Shown here: positions 1-13,625 of the stretch, piece by piece
Layout of the letters: every line of letters begins with the position of its first letter
Numbering within the stretch: the first letter of the stretch is position 1
NCBI GenBank assembly: GCA_003342895.1
Contig: PTFA01000418.1
Coordinates: forward strand, 186,812-250,811
Reading direction: 5' to 3'
DNA length: 64,000 nt
From: Casuarius casuarius
Lineage: Eukaryota > Chordata > Aves > Casuariiformes > Casuariidae
Notes under the pieces: generated by a model
Told to the model about the DNA's origin: nothing
The model's input: only the letters and a program-made list of their open reading frames with translations
The model's database searches: none
Made by a program: the position numbers and the translations under genes

Positions 1-514
1 ACAAGAGCTTCCATCTGCATTAAGCCGAACAGGTTGCTCACATTATTCCTGGAAGGGTTTCAATCTTGCTTTTTACTGCACCTTATAAAAACACTTCAGT
101 CAGCATAATTGAAAAAGAAGTTTTGTTTCAATACTCTCACAGGCTGCTTTTAGCAACCAGTGATGCTCAGCTGTCAAGAACCCTCAGTAGCTCTCAGTCA
201 ATATAGTGGGCACAGTTATTCAAGTAGGCACAGTTATTCAGGTAGGAGAAGAAGGAAAGCCACTCTGTACTTGATCTTCTCTTGCCTTTGCTTTGCAAAC
301 CACTTAATGGGTGCAGGAAATCCCAGTGGTTGCAGTAACAGGGAGACATGGCCTGTACACTGGAGCATAAAATTAGAGATGTGTTTTGGGTCTGAGGCTT
401 TTACGTCTGAGTCCGTGCTATTCTGTACTGCATTATATCTTTCTTGCCTCTACAAAACAGGTTAAAAATGCCCACAAATCAGGTTTTTCCTTAAACCTAT
501 CTTGCTTTTCCCAG

Positions 515-561
515 GACAGTCATCTGCCCATGCACTTCACAACACACTGAGTCATGCAAAG
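515..561 (+). other. Exon-like 47-bp module (candidate)
   Basis: The module is preceded by a pyrimidine-rich acceptor (cttgcttttcccag) and followed by a near-ideal donor (AAAG|gtaagtgc). Two of the three reading frames are open across it; one would read QSSAHALHNTLSHAK, ending in phase 0. No homology is recognised. Acceptor-donor pairs this close occur by chance in AT-rich DNA, so this is only a candidate small exon of a coding or noncoding transcript on the plus strand. Confidence 0.2.
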
Positions 562-3500
562 GTAAGTGCAAAAGTTGTCTTTCCAGTCCTCAGTGCTTTC
601 TGTCTTCAAATGCCTGTGTGGAGCAGAATTACAGACCAATACTGAAGCCACTCAGGATGGTTCACCGCTCTTTCCAAACATGTCCCATCCTTCTTTTCAA
701 CAGCAAAGCGTTGCTCTGTGACAGCTCTCCTATGGCTGATGCTCTATAAAATGAGCATGCTAGAAGTGCAACGGAGATGGCCAATTCACACTCCAGGATC
801 TGTTTTGGTTTCTTCAATTTTGACTGACTATACAAATTTCAGACTAGTAGCCACACAGGCTGGTGAACTGTTGAAGCTATATTCATCTAGGGAATTTTAA
901 CCGTTAACAGATGAGAACAGGTTCTATCCAATTTCACTTCTAGTTCTGGTTTTAGAGTCTGTATCTGAGAACATGTATGGTTTCATCTGTATTTTCTTGT
1001 ATTTGGATCTGATACACTTTCTACATGGGAAATAATCAAAGGCTGACTTGAAACATCCAAACATCTAAAAAGCATTTTTTGCTTTGGAATTTTCTTGCAA
1101 AGCATAATAAAGTTGCTGATTATTTTTATGCTATGAAAAGCATATTTTTATGAACATGTGAGGCACAAGAGATTATGCCACCCATGAATATACAGAATCC
1201 TAAAACAATAAGTAAATAAGGCATAATCCAGTATCTGTTTAGATCAGTTATAGCAAATCTTCATTGTATAAATTAGTACAGCAAAACCACAGTTTTTGTT
1301 ATTTTGACCATAGACAGCTGTAGATGAGGACACAGTTGTAAGTTAGAGTAATAATCTATTAATTCAAAGAAAAAATCAGAGATAAATACAAAACCCTGGA
1401 AGAATAATTTTTTAGTACAGAACAATAAAAACCTAATGCATGAATACAGGTAAAATGTGGGTAAGCAGTCTTGTAAAAGTAAAATTTGATGGAAAGCAAT
1501 AGGGTAGCTGCAGAAGCTGGGAAAATAGAAGATTATCCTCTGATCTTTGAAAAAAAGAAGACATTGAGGATTTGCAATGTGTCAGAATGATTGATTTCAC
1601 TCCAAATGAAGTCAGTTGAGGTAGTCGCATTTAATTCTAGCACTAGGTTGCCTATTTATGCAAGTCTCTTCAACCGCAGCTTGATATTTTCAAATTTTCT
1701 GACAAAATAAAAATAACAAGAGGAGTTGAAGTGTATATATAGACCAGTGGAAAATAAAGGAAGGAGAAAAAGAAACTTATGCAAGAAAAGGTGAAGTAAC
1801 CAAAGCACATAGTAAATGAGAAGCAGACAGAAAATCAGAAAAACTGATTGAATATCCCTCCAATTTTCCAATAGTATTTATCTGAATGCACACTGATCAT
1901 GTAGAATATGCTTTCACATTGTTGGTCTAGTAAGTATGCTTGGTGGCGTGAACATTCAGTAAGATACTAATTTTTTGCTTCATTAATTGTGTTTCCATGT
2001 TAATAGCAAGGAGGTATTAAACTCACAGAAGCAACCCTTTCCTGAAGAAAATGTATCTCCATGAGTTGTAAGCTAGTAAAAAGCATCCAGTGCTTCATGT
2101 TCCTTTCCAAACTAAGTGACACAATTCAGTTGTTATATTTTCATCACCTACTGGCAGAATTATTCAGAGGATAATTGTCAATATCATGTAAACTCAAGAA
2201 ACCTTTAAACTGTAGATAATTTGAAAGGACTAAATCAGATTTAGCAATTTAAATTTAAAAAGAAAAAGGTAAGACTATTTAATATTCAAACCTATTGCTT
2301 CTTCCACATCTTGATTTGTCCACCAGCAGTTACTAAAAGCAGAGTTTATGCCTCTATCTTGTGCTTTTGGGAGAAGAAATGGAGAACTGTTCTGATGGAT
2401 GTATTATGTACAGAGAGAATGTGATGACTTACACTTGTACCTGTTATTATCTTGATTTACTACATCCTTAGTACTGAGTAAACTGTTCTTTGCTATGAAA
2501 TCAAGCACATCCCTAGGAAAATAATGAAGCCAGAGAGTCATAATTTCAAAATGGTATCTAACCTGCACATTTTATTTGAAATATGAGCTAGTAACCAGCC
2601 TATACTTAGATGGAAGTGTTTTCAATAGTGTGATTTTCAAGTCATTAGGGGGCATGCTCAGAATGTAATATAGTCCTCAACTTTTGTCCCAGGGCAATAG
2701 AACAAATTTCTTATTTGAAACTCAACTTAGCTCTACCCACAAAATCCAGTGTTGTCTTCATATGCCTATGTATAAAATATCAGGATCTAGAAAACTGTCA
2801 CTGTATTAAAAAGAGCAAAGAACACTTCACACTATCAAGCACTGTCTCTTGTCTTTGTTATGTTCCTTTTTGTAGGAGTTTGTCACATAATAAAATTGTC
2901 CCTGTCACACAGTAAATCTTAAGGAATTCAAAGCTATACTTTGCCATAATTACTATGATTAGGCCTCTCTGAATCTTGACTTCAGGATCTGGGAATTGAT
3001 GGCTAGAGGTCAAGACTTTTTCTTGTCCTGCATTTAAATATGGCGAAAGCCAATAATGAAGAAACCTAAAATTTCACTGAATGGCACAGATGAACTTAAG
3101 CACCCTGTGAATTAGTAAAGATAGCCTCATTTTCATAATTATCTGGAAGTGGATTTAAGTACAGTGAAGATGAGTCACGTGATCCTAACTCAGAATCTAG
3201 AGACCTCATATTCTGTAAAACTCTCCACATGTAGGGCACCAAGGCCTTCCATCATAACTAAAGGGAAAATATATTTTCAGAATAGCTCTGTTCTCCAAAA
3301 AGATCAATTTATACATTCAGTGGTTCATTACTCATTTGTTACCATTTAATTTCATGTATGGTGGAATAAATATTGGTTTTATGGGGCATCAAATCTAGGG
3401 CATATCAGCCTGGGACACAAATGATGGTGAGCACAGAGGGTAATCCTGATCTAGGGGTGAACTGAGGTATTTTTACAAATCTGTAGAAGTAATAGCTGCA

Positions 3501-5249
3501 ATAAGACTTATTATCATTTATACAGAAGAGGTTTCTCAGTTGCTCATGGTTAACTGTCAAAGACAGAATGCCATCAAAGTAGATCATTTAACTAATGCAC
3601 AGCTTCTAAAAACAAAATGATTCTTTTTGCTCTTACTAGGCATACAAAAAATGACGAGGTAATCACAAGGCTGTCAATAAAATAATAAATTACATTATCT
3701 TCTAAGATTTACCAAAAGCTGAAATACAGCATTTTGGTAGGACAATACATTAATTCCTCTTTCAGTTGAGAAGAACAAAGACTTAATTGATAATGGTATA
3801 TTTTTCTCTCTGGCAACAGTTGCCACAGACCGTGGAAAACTGATGTGTTTCTGACTGTTCCTTATTACTGCACTGTTGAAAAAAGGAATAGTCTGCTTCC
3901 TGTTTGATTATCTTCTGGATAGAAATGAAACTCCATTAATAATATTTGAAAAATAATGCAGGCCACGATCAAGTCATTTGAAGTTTTTCTATGTTTTTCC
4001 TGCCAACAATTCAATGCTAACTTTCTGAGAGGTCTGTAGTAAACTAATGAAAAATGAGAATAGCCATTTGTTTCCAACCAACTTTCCAGCCCACATACTG
4101 TGCAAAATAGCAAAATAAATTCCGGACAACTTGTCATTCAGAGTTTCATTTTCAGATCACTAGAAAGATTCTGAAGTTGACAGACCTTTTTCTGTTGTTT
4201 CCTCCCTTCTATCAAATTATAAAAGATACTTTCAGAAACGCTGGAGATACTCCCTTTTCCTGCCTGAATACTTTGACATCTTGAAGCATATCCCCTATCA
4301 GAATATTATCTCAATACCCTGAAATGTAAAGGCCCTTGAAATGGTTTCCAGCCTGTTGAAGGTAGTTTTGTACAATAACTCTAAACAACAAAGCCAGCTG
4401 CATTTTCTAAGTTCTTTGCATATGGTACAAATGGTTATAAAGGAAGAGAGATTGCCAGCAAATGAAAATTTGGCTTATATTTCTTTCACAATGCCAACAG
4501 TTTTTCCTATGATCATTTTAAAGCCATATTCATCTGATCTCATACATGTTTGCATGTTGAAGTTTACAATTCAATACATTAAATAGGGCAAATTTTGTGA
4601 CTTAAAAAAACACAGGTTGAAAGAACAGAAAAAAAAAAGCAATAGCAGTAAAGGAGTTCATTACTAGTATCAATATTAAGTCTCGAACACCTAATTCCTT
4701 ATCCCAGTTCACCTACTCCCTTTGAAGGAAGATGTTGACCTTTCGGGGAAGCACAAACTTAATTTAAAGCTTGAAGCTCAAAAAATTAAAACGAAAAAAA
4801 AGGATATAAATACATCTGTGCGCAGAACACTATGTACCTAGAGGTCTGGTAGCATGAGCATGAGCATTTTGGAAAACTTGCATGGTCTAACTTTCCCTAT
4901 TCATCCACTAGTTCTTTTGCCCGGATTTGTTGCAGAAAATTTTATGGCAATTTGTATTTTAAATATGTGGCAGGCAAGAATATATTCTTTGAGCGAACAC
5001 ATTTTAGCCATGCTGAGAGCTTTTATACAGCAATTGTTTTAATACTGAGTTCACAAAAAGTGAAATGTCTATCTGAGGATAATAGACACACATACATAGG
5101 AGGAAAAAAAATGCTATGCTAAAAGAACATAGTATTGCTTTCAGAAATGCCTAAAAGTAGATCCAGATCCTGGTTTTATCCCTTGTTTCCTCAAAGAAAG
5201 GGGATTACTCTAAATCCGTATCACTATTTTCTTTAGTTTTTTCCTACAG

Positions 5250-5299
5250 ACATCCTTCTGTGAGGACAAAAGACTGAGAGGTTATGTGTGAAGATGCAG
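5250..5299 (+). other. Exon-like 50-bp module, probably noncoding (candidate)
   Basis: A good acceptor (ctttagttttttcctacag) and a strong donor (GCAG|gtaagg) bound 50 bp. All three frames contain a stop within the module, so if it is an exon it belongs to a noncoding RNA or an untranslated region. It lies on the same strand as the module at 515-561, about 4.7 kb downstream. There is no other support. Confidence 0.2.
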
Positions 5300-8200
5300 G
5301 TAAGGTTTGAGGTCAGGGGGTGATTTTCCTGTCTGGATGAGAGCACTTGGAGAGGAATGCCTTTTAATGAAGATGAATGTCTACGCAGGGCTTGCTGTGA
5401 GCAGTGCTCCTGTCACGCAGCTCTTCCGTGTTTCATGCCTGACTTATCTGTGTTTTCTTAGAAGAAAGCCTATTCTCATTTTGCAAGTAAGCGAGGTAAG
5501 CTCTCAGGCGAGCTCTGCAGCTAGGATAGAAGGATTTGCAAAACACCCTGTTAATAACATCATCCAAGTCCTGTTTGGATTTCCCTCCTTCTCAGGGTCT
5601 ATTTCTGCTTATTTTAATGGGAAAGGGCAATCATTTCCAAAGTAATTCCCCTCCCCAAATTAATTTATTCCATGTAACTAAATAATCACTAGAAAACGGT
5701 AGAAAACAGTAAGTAATGATCATTAGTTAAAACTCGTAAAGTAATTCTAAGGTTTGAACACAGCCTCTGGCTGCTAGCAATTAGCATCAGTTGAGGTCCT
5801 GTACAGAGGAATATTATAATCCAAACAACAGAGATTTGATAAGTAAGATACTTTAGGAGACTTTGAGAATAGCATCAGAGAAGACATGAAATAAGTGTCC
5901 TTGCTTCTGGCTCTCCATTTAAAAAGAAAGATTAGAAAGATTTACCGGAAACAAAAATTAACTTCAAAGGTCACACATCTGAAATAGATGTCTGATATAA
6001 TGTGAGACCTTGTGTAGGAAAAATAAAAATCAATCTTTTCAGAGGAAATAATATGCTGAGTCTATTGAAAATGAACAAAGGCAACGTTAAAAAAAGGGAA
6101 ATGAAAAGAAAAGAATCTAGCTTCTGTATAATAGAAAGCAAAAAGACAGAGTCTATACAATTGTTGATTTGGAGATAGGAAAATCAGGGGATGACTGCAA
6201 GAAACCATTAAGAGGACCTTCTAAAGAAATGTGTTGTTTGAGGATATTCTTTGGCCTTGCAGACAAGCTTAAAACATCTCTCAACCTGGATTATCAAAGT
6301 TGCAATCTGAATGCTCCTGTAGTACTGGAGAAAATCACATCAATTTTTTTGAAAGAGGTCAATCCCATGAGAGTTCCCAGAACTGACTTTATAACAAATT
6401 ATTTCACAATGATCTAGCAGTAGAGAAGCTTAGGATTTCCAAACAGATAGGAAAAAATAAGAAATATAAAAGAATTCTAAACAGATGGGTCTCAAAGGAA
6501 CCTCAGAAGGTTCATTCAGTCTGTCCTATATGAAGCAAAATAAGTATATCTGAATACATACCCTGAAAGCAGTTTGGCCACGTTCTTTCTACAAAAATCT
6601 GCAGTGAAAAAGCTTCCATAAACTCCCTAAGGAAACTTTTCCTGTGTATAACTAGCCTTGCAGTTAGAAAAAAATTTTAATACCTGATCACTTGTGATAA
6701 TTATGTTTTACTTGTTTCCGCCTCCAAACGAACAAACAAACAATCAAACAAAAACTGGGAGAACAACTGATTGACCATTTTCAGTAAGCTTTTCTTGTAG
6801 GGAAACTCGTGTGCCCATTTAGTATTGTCTTTTCTAGATCTATAGCAACCCAATCCTTTAACCCAGTCCTTATAAATCAAGCATACTAAATAGCTTACAC
6901 TGCTTTTTACACTCTTTTTAATTCCCCCTGCTGTCTTCACATTGTCATCAGCTTAGACGCAGTATTTTGGCTGAGGTTTCAGTTTTGCCAGGTAGAGCAA
7001 AACAATTTTTTCCCACTTTAACAGCAATTCTAGAAGTCCAGGTGCATTTTTTGCTATAGTTTCACATCTTTTCTTCTCGTGTTCATCTAACACTTGGCTC
7101 TATGGGGCAGTGCAGTGTGCACATTCTCCAGTTTTGTCTTGCCACAGAACCCAAGTGACTTAAAGATCTTGAAGAAGATACGAAGAAAGATGAATAATCA
7201 GCGAGTCTGTGGATAAAACATCTTTAAAATTCCAGTTACTTTTCTCCTTTGAATGCCTTTGAATTGCACATATGCGATCACAGCGTGGGTAATTCTAGAC
7301 AGAGAATCTGTATTTACAAATTCTGTCATCTAAATAGAGATTCTCTGGTGCGGGAGCCCTAAGGGAATGCAATCCCAGGATTGTTCTGCACAAAGACAGC
7401 ATTGCAAACCTGCTTTTTGTTTGTTTGTTTTTTAAGGGGCGTTTGGAAAAGGTGTTAATGGAGACATCCCTCAGCAAGGCACCTGTAATAATTTGAGCTC
7501 TAGTGGAATACACTTTGATCAATGAAGAAAGATCCACTTGGGCACAATGTATTTTAGCACAGCCCCTGATCCAGCTAGTGTTTGTGTGGAGATCTCTAGG
7601 TAGTGATCCAAACAACTATGGAGGTTTTAAGAACAGCCTGCTCCTTTGCAGTGGCAGCCTGCTTGATTCCTGCTTCATCTCTAATACCTCCAATGAGGTG
7701 CAGGCCTTTTACCGACAAAGGGAGACTAGACTACAAACTGTTGGCCAAAGCAGAAGCTCATGTAAAAGAATCAGAGACACGTGCAGTTGACAGACTTGTA
7801 ATTTATTGCTCAGTTACTACCCACATAAGAGGGTTAATCTGTCCTTGCATGATTGGGCTTTATGGGGTTCTTTCCTTACAGCCTGTTTTTGCTGCATTTC
7901 AAGTATTTTTTAAAAGAATTTTGCTTGTGGTCCTTGCTTATAAGCCTTAATGCATGGCAAGTGCATGCATCGATCCTCTTTAGCAACCTGTGTGCTGCCC
8001 TGTTGGCCTTATCTGCTAAATTCACAGAATATGTGACTGAACATGAATTGTAATCTAATCGCTCAGTCCAAACAGCATGAGAAAAACCTCAGTGTCTTAT
8101 TTCTATTCCAACAGACAAAAACAATCAATTTTTCTACATGTTTTTTTAACTATCAGACATGTAAAACCCAACTTAGAAATTTATTACAATGAGACTGAAG

Positions 8201-8568
8201 TTTGACCTGATATAAAGGAAGCAATGACTTAAGCCTGAAATTGTAAAACTAGGGAAAATGGAATTTTAATGTTCTGATTCAGTCAGACTTAGATTAGTTG
8301 CAAGTCAGCCTGTCCACCTCAGGTAGAATCTGGGAAAATTTTGACAGACTATATTCATATAGAAAACAGTGTAAGAAGGATTGGTTACCATCATGTGAAT
8401 CTCCTACTTTCTAGCAAAAGAAATAGCGTCCCCAGAAGCCGTCTTCACAGACAGAAAGAGTAATGAGCAATTACCAGCTGTGTAGAGTACCAAGTTTAAT
8501 TCTGTGGAGAAATAAGGTTTTTGTTAGCAGGAACAGCTTCACAAGTCTCTGATAATCCGGGGAGAATA

Positions 8569-8611
8569 GAAATGAAATGAAATGAAATGAAATGAAATGA
8601 AATGAAATGAA
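8569..8611. repeat. (AAATG)n microsatellite
   Basis: About eight near-perfect tandem copies of a five-base unit (aaatg), followed by an A/G-rich stretch to about 8632. It explains the Phe/Ser/His-rich low-complexity part of the open frame on the minus strand here, which should not be annotated as a gene. Confidence 0.95.
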
Positions 8612-10494
8612 GAGGAAAAAAAGGAAAAGGAGGCAAGATAAAAAATGTAAGGCTGTTAACCTAAACGTAATCTTAGCATCAGGAGTCAGAGGTCTGTGGC
8701 AGTCAGCAGGGCATATCAGCTGGTAAGTATTGATAAAAGTAGCAGTGATCTGCCCTTGCAGTCTGTCCAGGGGCCAGCTACCACAGTTCAGAGGTACAGG
8801 ATCCAAATTAGTATTGGTCTGTTTTATTATACCAAGGACAGGACCTGTGGACACTGTGATTTTGTGTTATCACTGACAGTGTGAAGAACTCCATCAAACC
8901 TGCAGTTGCACAGCTCTGCTCCTCAACAAAACTGACAATTTTCTTTTGCAGCTGAGATCCTTGCAGCAAGAAAACATGCCTTGTAACTGTTGTTGCAATT
9001 GTAAGAAACTGTGCTTGCTCCATTCATTGTCTCTTCAGAGAGAATGATGCAGACAACTACTTCCTTGCCGTATTCGCTCTTCATCAGAGAGAAGAAACAG
9101 AAGTCATAGAGGATCATGTGTATGAGTGATCTAACTACAGTATTTGTAATTAACCAGAAGTTTGGACCTTACCTAGAAGGATCACATACCCAGAAACTCC
9201 AGTCTTCTGAAGACTATTTCCAGACCCATACTATCCTGTGATCCTTTTATTTACCCATGCCACTACAAGAATGGTGAAGGCCAGATGTAACAAAGGAACA
9301 TTCATTGTGCCTGCAAATGACATGATACATTCTGCCTAGTATCCCTGCTATTGTACTGGGGGAGTCTGGGTTTGGTAGATGCCGTATGCTAGATTCTTAA
9401 CTGCTTTGTTAATGGAGAGAATTATACTACCTTGGGTAAAAAAGGGAAGTGGTGGATAGCCACGTGAGTAGTTGTTGGCTCTGCTACTCACTGTAATGGA
9501 ATGGGAGAGGAATAGCTATCCTCTCTATACTGAGATCTGAAACATCTTCAGGTCATTGTGAGAGGTTTGGAATCACTTTTTTCTAGGTGAGGATGACTGA
9601 GTTTTCAACTCTGAGCAACCCTGCATGAAGGTGATAAACAACACAAACAGTCCGTTCTAGGGGAAAAACAGGAAAACTGGAAATATATTATACGGTATCC
9701 ATATATGTTTGGTTTGCGTTCAAGAGTCATATTCAGTGCTAGAGGCCAGAGACCAAGCATGGCTGTACTGTCACTATGGAAGCTTATTTTTCGGCATGAG
9801 TCTGTCTCAACCAAACAGCATTTTGCCTTGAAACCTGTATTACTGCAGCTCTCAAACAATAAGAGGAAATATACTTTGGCTTGATTGAGGAACTCTGTTA
9901 GAATCTAAAGACACCCTTCTTGCTGGAGCCACCACTGGAAAAGATATTCTGGGCACCAGAAAGGACATGACAAGGTGGCGGACCAGAACCATTCCTCCTT
10001 TTGACATGTGCTTGACTTGTCCCCAAAGGAGGACCAACGAAGATAACAGCTATTGCTTAGAATCCAGCTAGTCCATCAGAAGCGATGGAAGGGTGTGAGC
10101 TTTCACAACTCAGAAACACACAGCAGGAGCCAAAGAACCTACTAGCACCGTGTGAGTGGAGAACTGAACTTTTGATAGCCCAGAATCAAGTAGAAGGAAG
10201 AAGACGGTCATTGAGACTTCTCGTATTTAGTTTTGCCAGGTGGGTTACCATCACTGCATTTGGGGTTGGCATTGACAATGATAGGTCAGGACAGTAATGA
10301 CAGCCAGGGACATGTTCCTGCTATTCATATTTGCTGCAGTTCCTCAGCGCAGAATCGCACAGAGCTCGCTGCCTGCCACAGAGCAGAGTATTCATTTTCT
10401 GACCTGATTATCTGATGTCTCCTTTCTAGCAAAGTACTTGTTGCTTTTTGTTATTTTCATCTTGTGAGTTTCAGACCATTTTCCCCACTTACTG
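8612..10494. other. Noncoding sequence, no recognised gene
   Basis: No gene is recognised. Short open frames occur on both strands around 8.8-9.1 kb and 9.6-10.0 kb without recognisable motifs. A good acceptor-like site (aattttcttttgcag) ends at about 8951 and is followed by about 30 open codons with several Cys residues. I see no partner donor, and the opposite strand is equally open, so it is not called as an exon. Confidence 0.5.
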
Positions 10495-11250
10495 AAAGCG
10501 TTTTGAGTTCTTACCTTGTTCTCTGAACTACTTACAACTCCTCTTAAATTCATTCCTCCTAGAGTCACTCCTCCTGCCATTAATGAAGATATTGATTAGA
10601 ACTAGGACCAAGCCAGATCCCTACAGGTATCCAACTGAAATATCTTCTCAGCTGATCAGTGAACCATTACTATCTACTCTAAGAGTGCTTGCTGACCTGG
10701 GAATTTGACTTATGGCAACTGTATCTAACCTGATCTTCCCAATGTTACAAACGTCATGTGGGGCAGGGCCAGAGAGCTTACTAAGGTCAAAATATATCAC
10801 GTATATTGCTTCACCTTCTTTTCCTAGGCCAATTATATTGTCAAAAAGGAAATGCAATTTGTTTAACATAGTTTGTTCTTAGCAAATGCAGTGATCAGAA
10901 ACACTAAATGTTCTTATATTGTAGTTGCTTAAAATTTGATTAATGCATTTGGAAAGGTAAGTTAAAGCAATCAGTCTATAATTCATCAACTACTCTTCTT
11001 TCCCTTAATAAAGTTATCTTTGGAAGGGTATGTTTCTGAAATATCACACCCTAACTGCATGCTCAAGAATAATTGTAAATGTTTCTGAGATGGTCTCAAT
11101 TACTTATCAGGTACTCCAGGCTGAATTTTATCATGCTTTGCACATCTGAACCTCTCTAACTTGCCTTACCTGAAGTAACCCTCCATACATTTTGTAGGAC
11201 TGTGCCCTACATACTGTTTTCCAATAAATAATTAGGTACTTAGTCCCTCA
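10495..11250 (-). mobile_element. CR1-type LINE remnant (ORF2 reverse transcriptase part)
   Basis: Read on the plus strand, the order of fragments matches the reverse complement of a CR1-family ORF2. It runs: 'aatgaagatattgattagaac' (10581 on), 'gaaccattac..ctactct', 'aacgtcatgtggggcagggc', 'aaggtcaaaatatatcacgt' followed by 'attgcttcacc', 'tagtttgttcttagcaaatgc', 'aatcagtctataattcatc', and 'caggtactccaggctgaattttatca'. These are the familiar landmarks of the reverse-transcriptase region of amniote CR1 elements. The element lies on the minus strand, is riddled with indels and stops, and is inactive. The region from 11251 to about 11640 may continue it toward its 5' side but is too diverged to assign. 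The family call rests on remembered consensus pattern. Confidence 0.8.
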
Positions 11251-13544
11251 TTGCTGTCATCCTTTGGCTGCTGTTGCTTGATCAGAAAAACTTCATCTAC
11301 AGCTTCTTTTTGATTAGGACTTTTCTTTTGTTCTTTCTCCTTTTATCTTCACCCAGAGAAATACAAAAAATTTGCCTCTCACCTCTTTCTCAACTTCAGA
11401 GAGTGACTTCAAAGCATTCTTGATCTACAGTGTAACATTGGTTTCCTTTTTCCCCATTCATGCTTCCAGAATAAACTATTTCTACTCTACCAGCCTTCCA
11501 ATTCTGTTGATTTGTTTTACCAAGTCTATGTGATGTTGATTAACTAAGTTTTTTGGTTGTAAAGCAAGATTTCAGATCATTTCTTTTCAGTTCCTGTGCT
11601 GTTTTGAATTCACGTGTAAGGTATGTGCTCAGCCTGACTCTTCCTCATTTAAAAATGCCAGAAGAAAACATCTTCATACTGTAAAAAAAGGTCCTGACAC
11701 AGAATAAGCCATATCTCCTCAATGAGACTGCATGATCACTAATACTGATATGCAACAGTGACATAACTACTGATAGGAAACTTGGTATGCCAAAGCCAAC
11801 TTCCCTGAAGGTTCACATTGCACAAGAAGGCAGCCTTCTTCTCAGAGGTGATAATTCAGGCTGGCAGATGGTTGTCTTAATCCCGTCTTGCAGGGTGATT
11901 CTGAGCACTGCTATTACTGTCTTTAGATGGTAATTTTGAACCCAATAGCTTTAGGGGAATCTCATTATGAGGTGCTGCTCCTTTTCACAGACCCAGAACA
12001 GTGTCATAATTCTTGAGCATCAGGTTGAGCATCCTAAGTTCTTCACCATGTGGAGAATGATGTTCGCAGAGGGGATTGCTCTGTCCTTACTTACATGCCT
12101 AAGCCAAATCTTAAAGATAGAAATAAAGCCCAAATTGTTGGTGAGTCTTAGGCAAGATGCATTTGTAAGATGGTTGTAGAATTGGGCTTTAATTTTGGCA
12201 AGGAGATGATGACTTTAAATTTGGGGATGTAATCTGCTAATCATTGAAAAATGATACAGTGTTTGAAGCCGTTAGTCCAGTATCATGAATCACTGAGTGC
12301 TCTCAACCCTCTCACTAAAATAACGAGTGTTAAGAACACTAAACATTTAACTATATCAGGCTTCTAATTATTTTTTTTATGATTTCCAAGACTGTGTTTT
12401 TTATGAGAGGTTTTAATATGACTTTTAACTTTTATAAAACAAATGAGTTGGAAAGTTTTATTTGTAATTGGAAGGGAAGAGTCAAGATACAAAACTGTGT
12501 GTGCAACTCAATTGAAACTCAAAATATGAGTTACAAGTCAACAACTTTTGAAGGCTTATTGCCAGAACAGAACTATCACAGATGGAGCTCTTCTTCTAAA
12601 TGTCCAAGCCTGAAATTGTGGCAGTAGTATTATACTTGTTTGAAACATATTGTAAAATGAGGGCATTGTGCCATCATTGTGGAAACCTGCATCTCAATTT
12701 GAAATTTTCTGCACTGTAGATAGCTGCCTTAAAAACTAATTTCACCCCTTAGATTCTCGTAAGATACTTCATGCCATATATATATATAAATATATATATG
12801 CAGTGACATAATTCTCTGTACTTTTTTTCATGCCTAAATGCCTCATAACTTAAAAACATTTCAGGGACAAACTTTGGTGGCAGAGCAGACACAGAAAACC
12901 TAGAATACCTCTACCAGATGGAGGTATCCACCAAATGGATTAAATATTTATACTGCAATGTATGTAAAATGTATGTGTATTTTCTAAAACACTAGTTAGT
13001 CAACGCAGTTTCCTTTAAGAGCTATATAAAGTAGAGGTTCAGTTTTGTGGATACTCTTTGACTAATGAGTTATTTTCATATCATACTGCTTTTCTAGGTC
13101 GTATACTCTTAAAATAACTTAAAAGATGAATTTCCCTCTAAATCTCATTCACTTCAAGCTGATTCTTATGTCTCACTTTCAAGGAGCTTTACTTATGTAA
13201 ATAGCACTTAAGCTTATGCGTAACCATCTGCAAGATCAGAGATTGATAAAACTGTGTGCAAATCCTTGTCTACCCTGTGGCAAGAGCATGACTCCCTCTT
13301 TCTCTGTGTCAGAAGAGATTCAAAAAATCATCTTAGAATGAGTAAAGAAACTCATTCTGCACAGTGCTCACTTAGACTAGTTTGCCACCTACATCTGTCT
13401 CAGCCACACTGGAAAGCAGCTGGAGATTGAGCGAGGCCCCAGACTTGGAGCAGAATCAGCGCAGATATGGCACAAGCCCACACATGTATCCCCAATTAAA
13501 TTTGGATGCAACAACTCTGTTTAAAAAAATGCTTGGAGAAAATA
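11251..13544. other. Noncoding sequence, possibly including the decayed 5' side of the CR1 copy
   Basis: 11251-11640 is T/C-rich on the plus strand and could be an unrecognisable extension of the neighbouring CR1 remnant. Beyond that I see nothing gene-like. A short (TA)n tract sits at 12775-12800. The open frames at 11967-12179 and 12379-12627 carry no recognised motifs. Confidence 0.5.
12775..12800. repeat. (TA)n microsatellite
   Basis: An alternating AT tract of about 26 bp, interrupted by a single AAA in the middle. Confidence 0.9.
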
Positions 13545-13625
13545 GAACAGAGGCTATAGCACTTGCCTGAGGGTCTGTGCTCGCCTAAGTCTGAGTGGGT
13601 TTGAGCTCATAATTCCCCAGACAGT
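13545..13625 (+). mobile_element. Possible tRNA-derived SINE head
   Basis: The sequence has an A-box-like start (gctatagcacttgcctgag, 13553 on) and, about 45 bp downstream, a B-box-like element (ggtttgagctc, 13598-13608, compared with GGTTCGANTCC). This is the layout of the internal RNA polymerase III promoter of tRNA-derived SINEs. No cloverleaf can be folded convincingly and the body of the element is not recognised, so it is an old SINE scrap or a coincidence. Confidence 0.3.

Larger units (their letters stand above)
1..8568. other. AT-rich noncoding sequence, no recognised gene
   Basis: The stretch is AT-rich with stops frequent in all frames. The open frames of 60-127 codons in it show no protein family I recognise, and many begin at non-ATG codons or run through low-complexity DNA. 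I recognise no interspersed repeat here. The only gene-like signals are two short modules flanked by good splice consensus, listed separately (515-561 and 5250-5299). The sequence reads like intron or intergenic DNA of a vertebrate. Confidence 0.6.

Noticed and set aside
8471..8854. 127-codon minus-strand open frame
   Set aside because: Much of it is the translated (AAATG)n microsatellite and adjacent A/G-rich tract.
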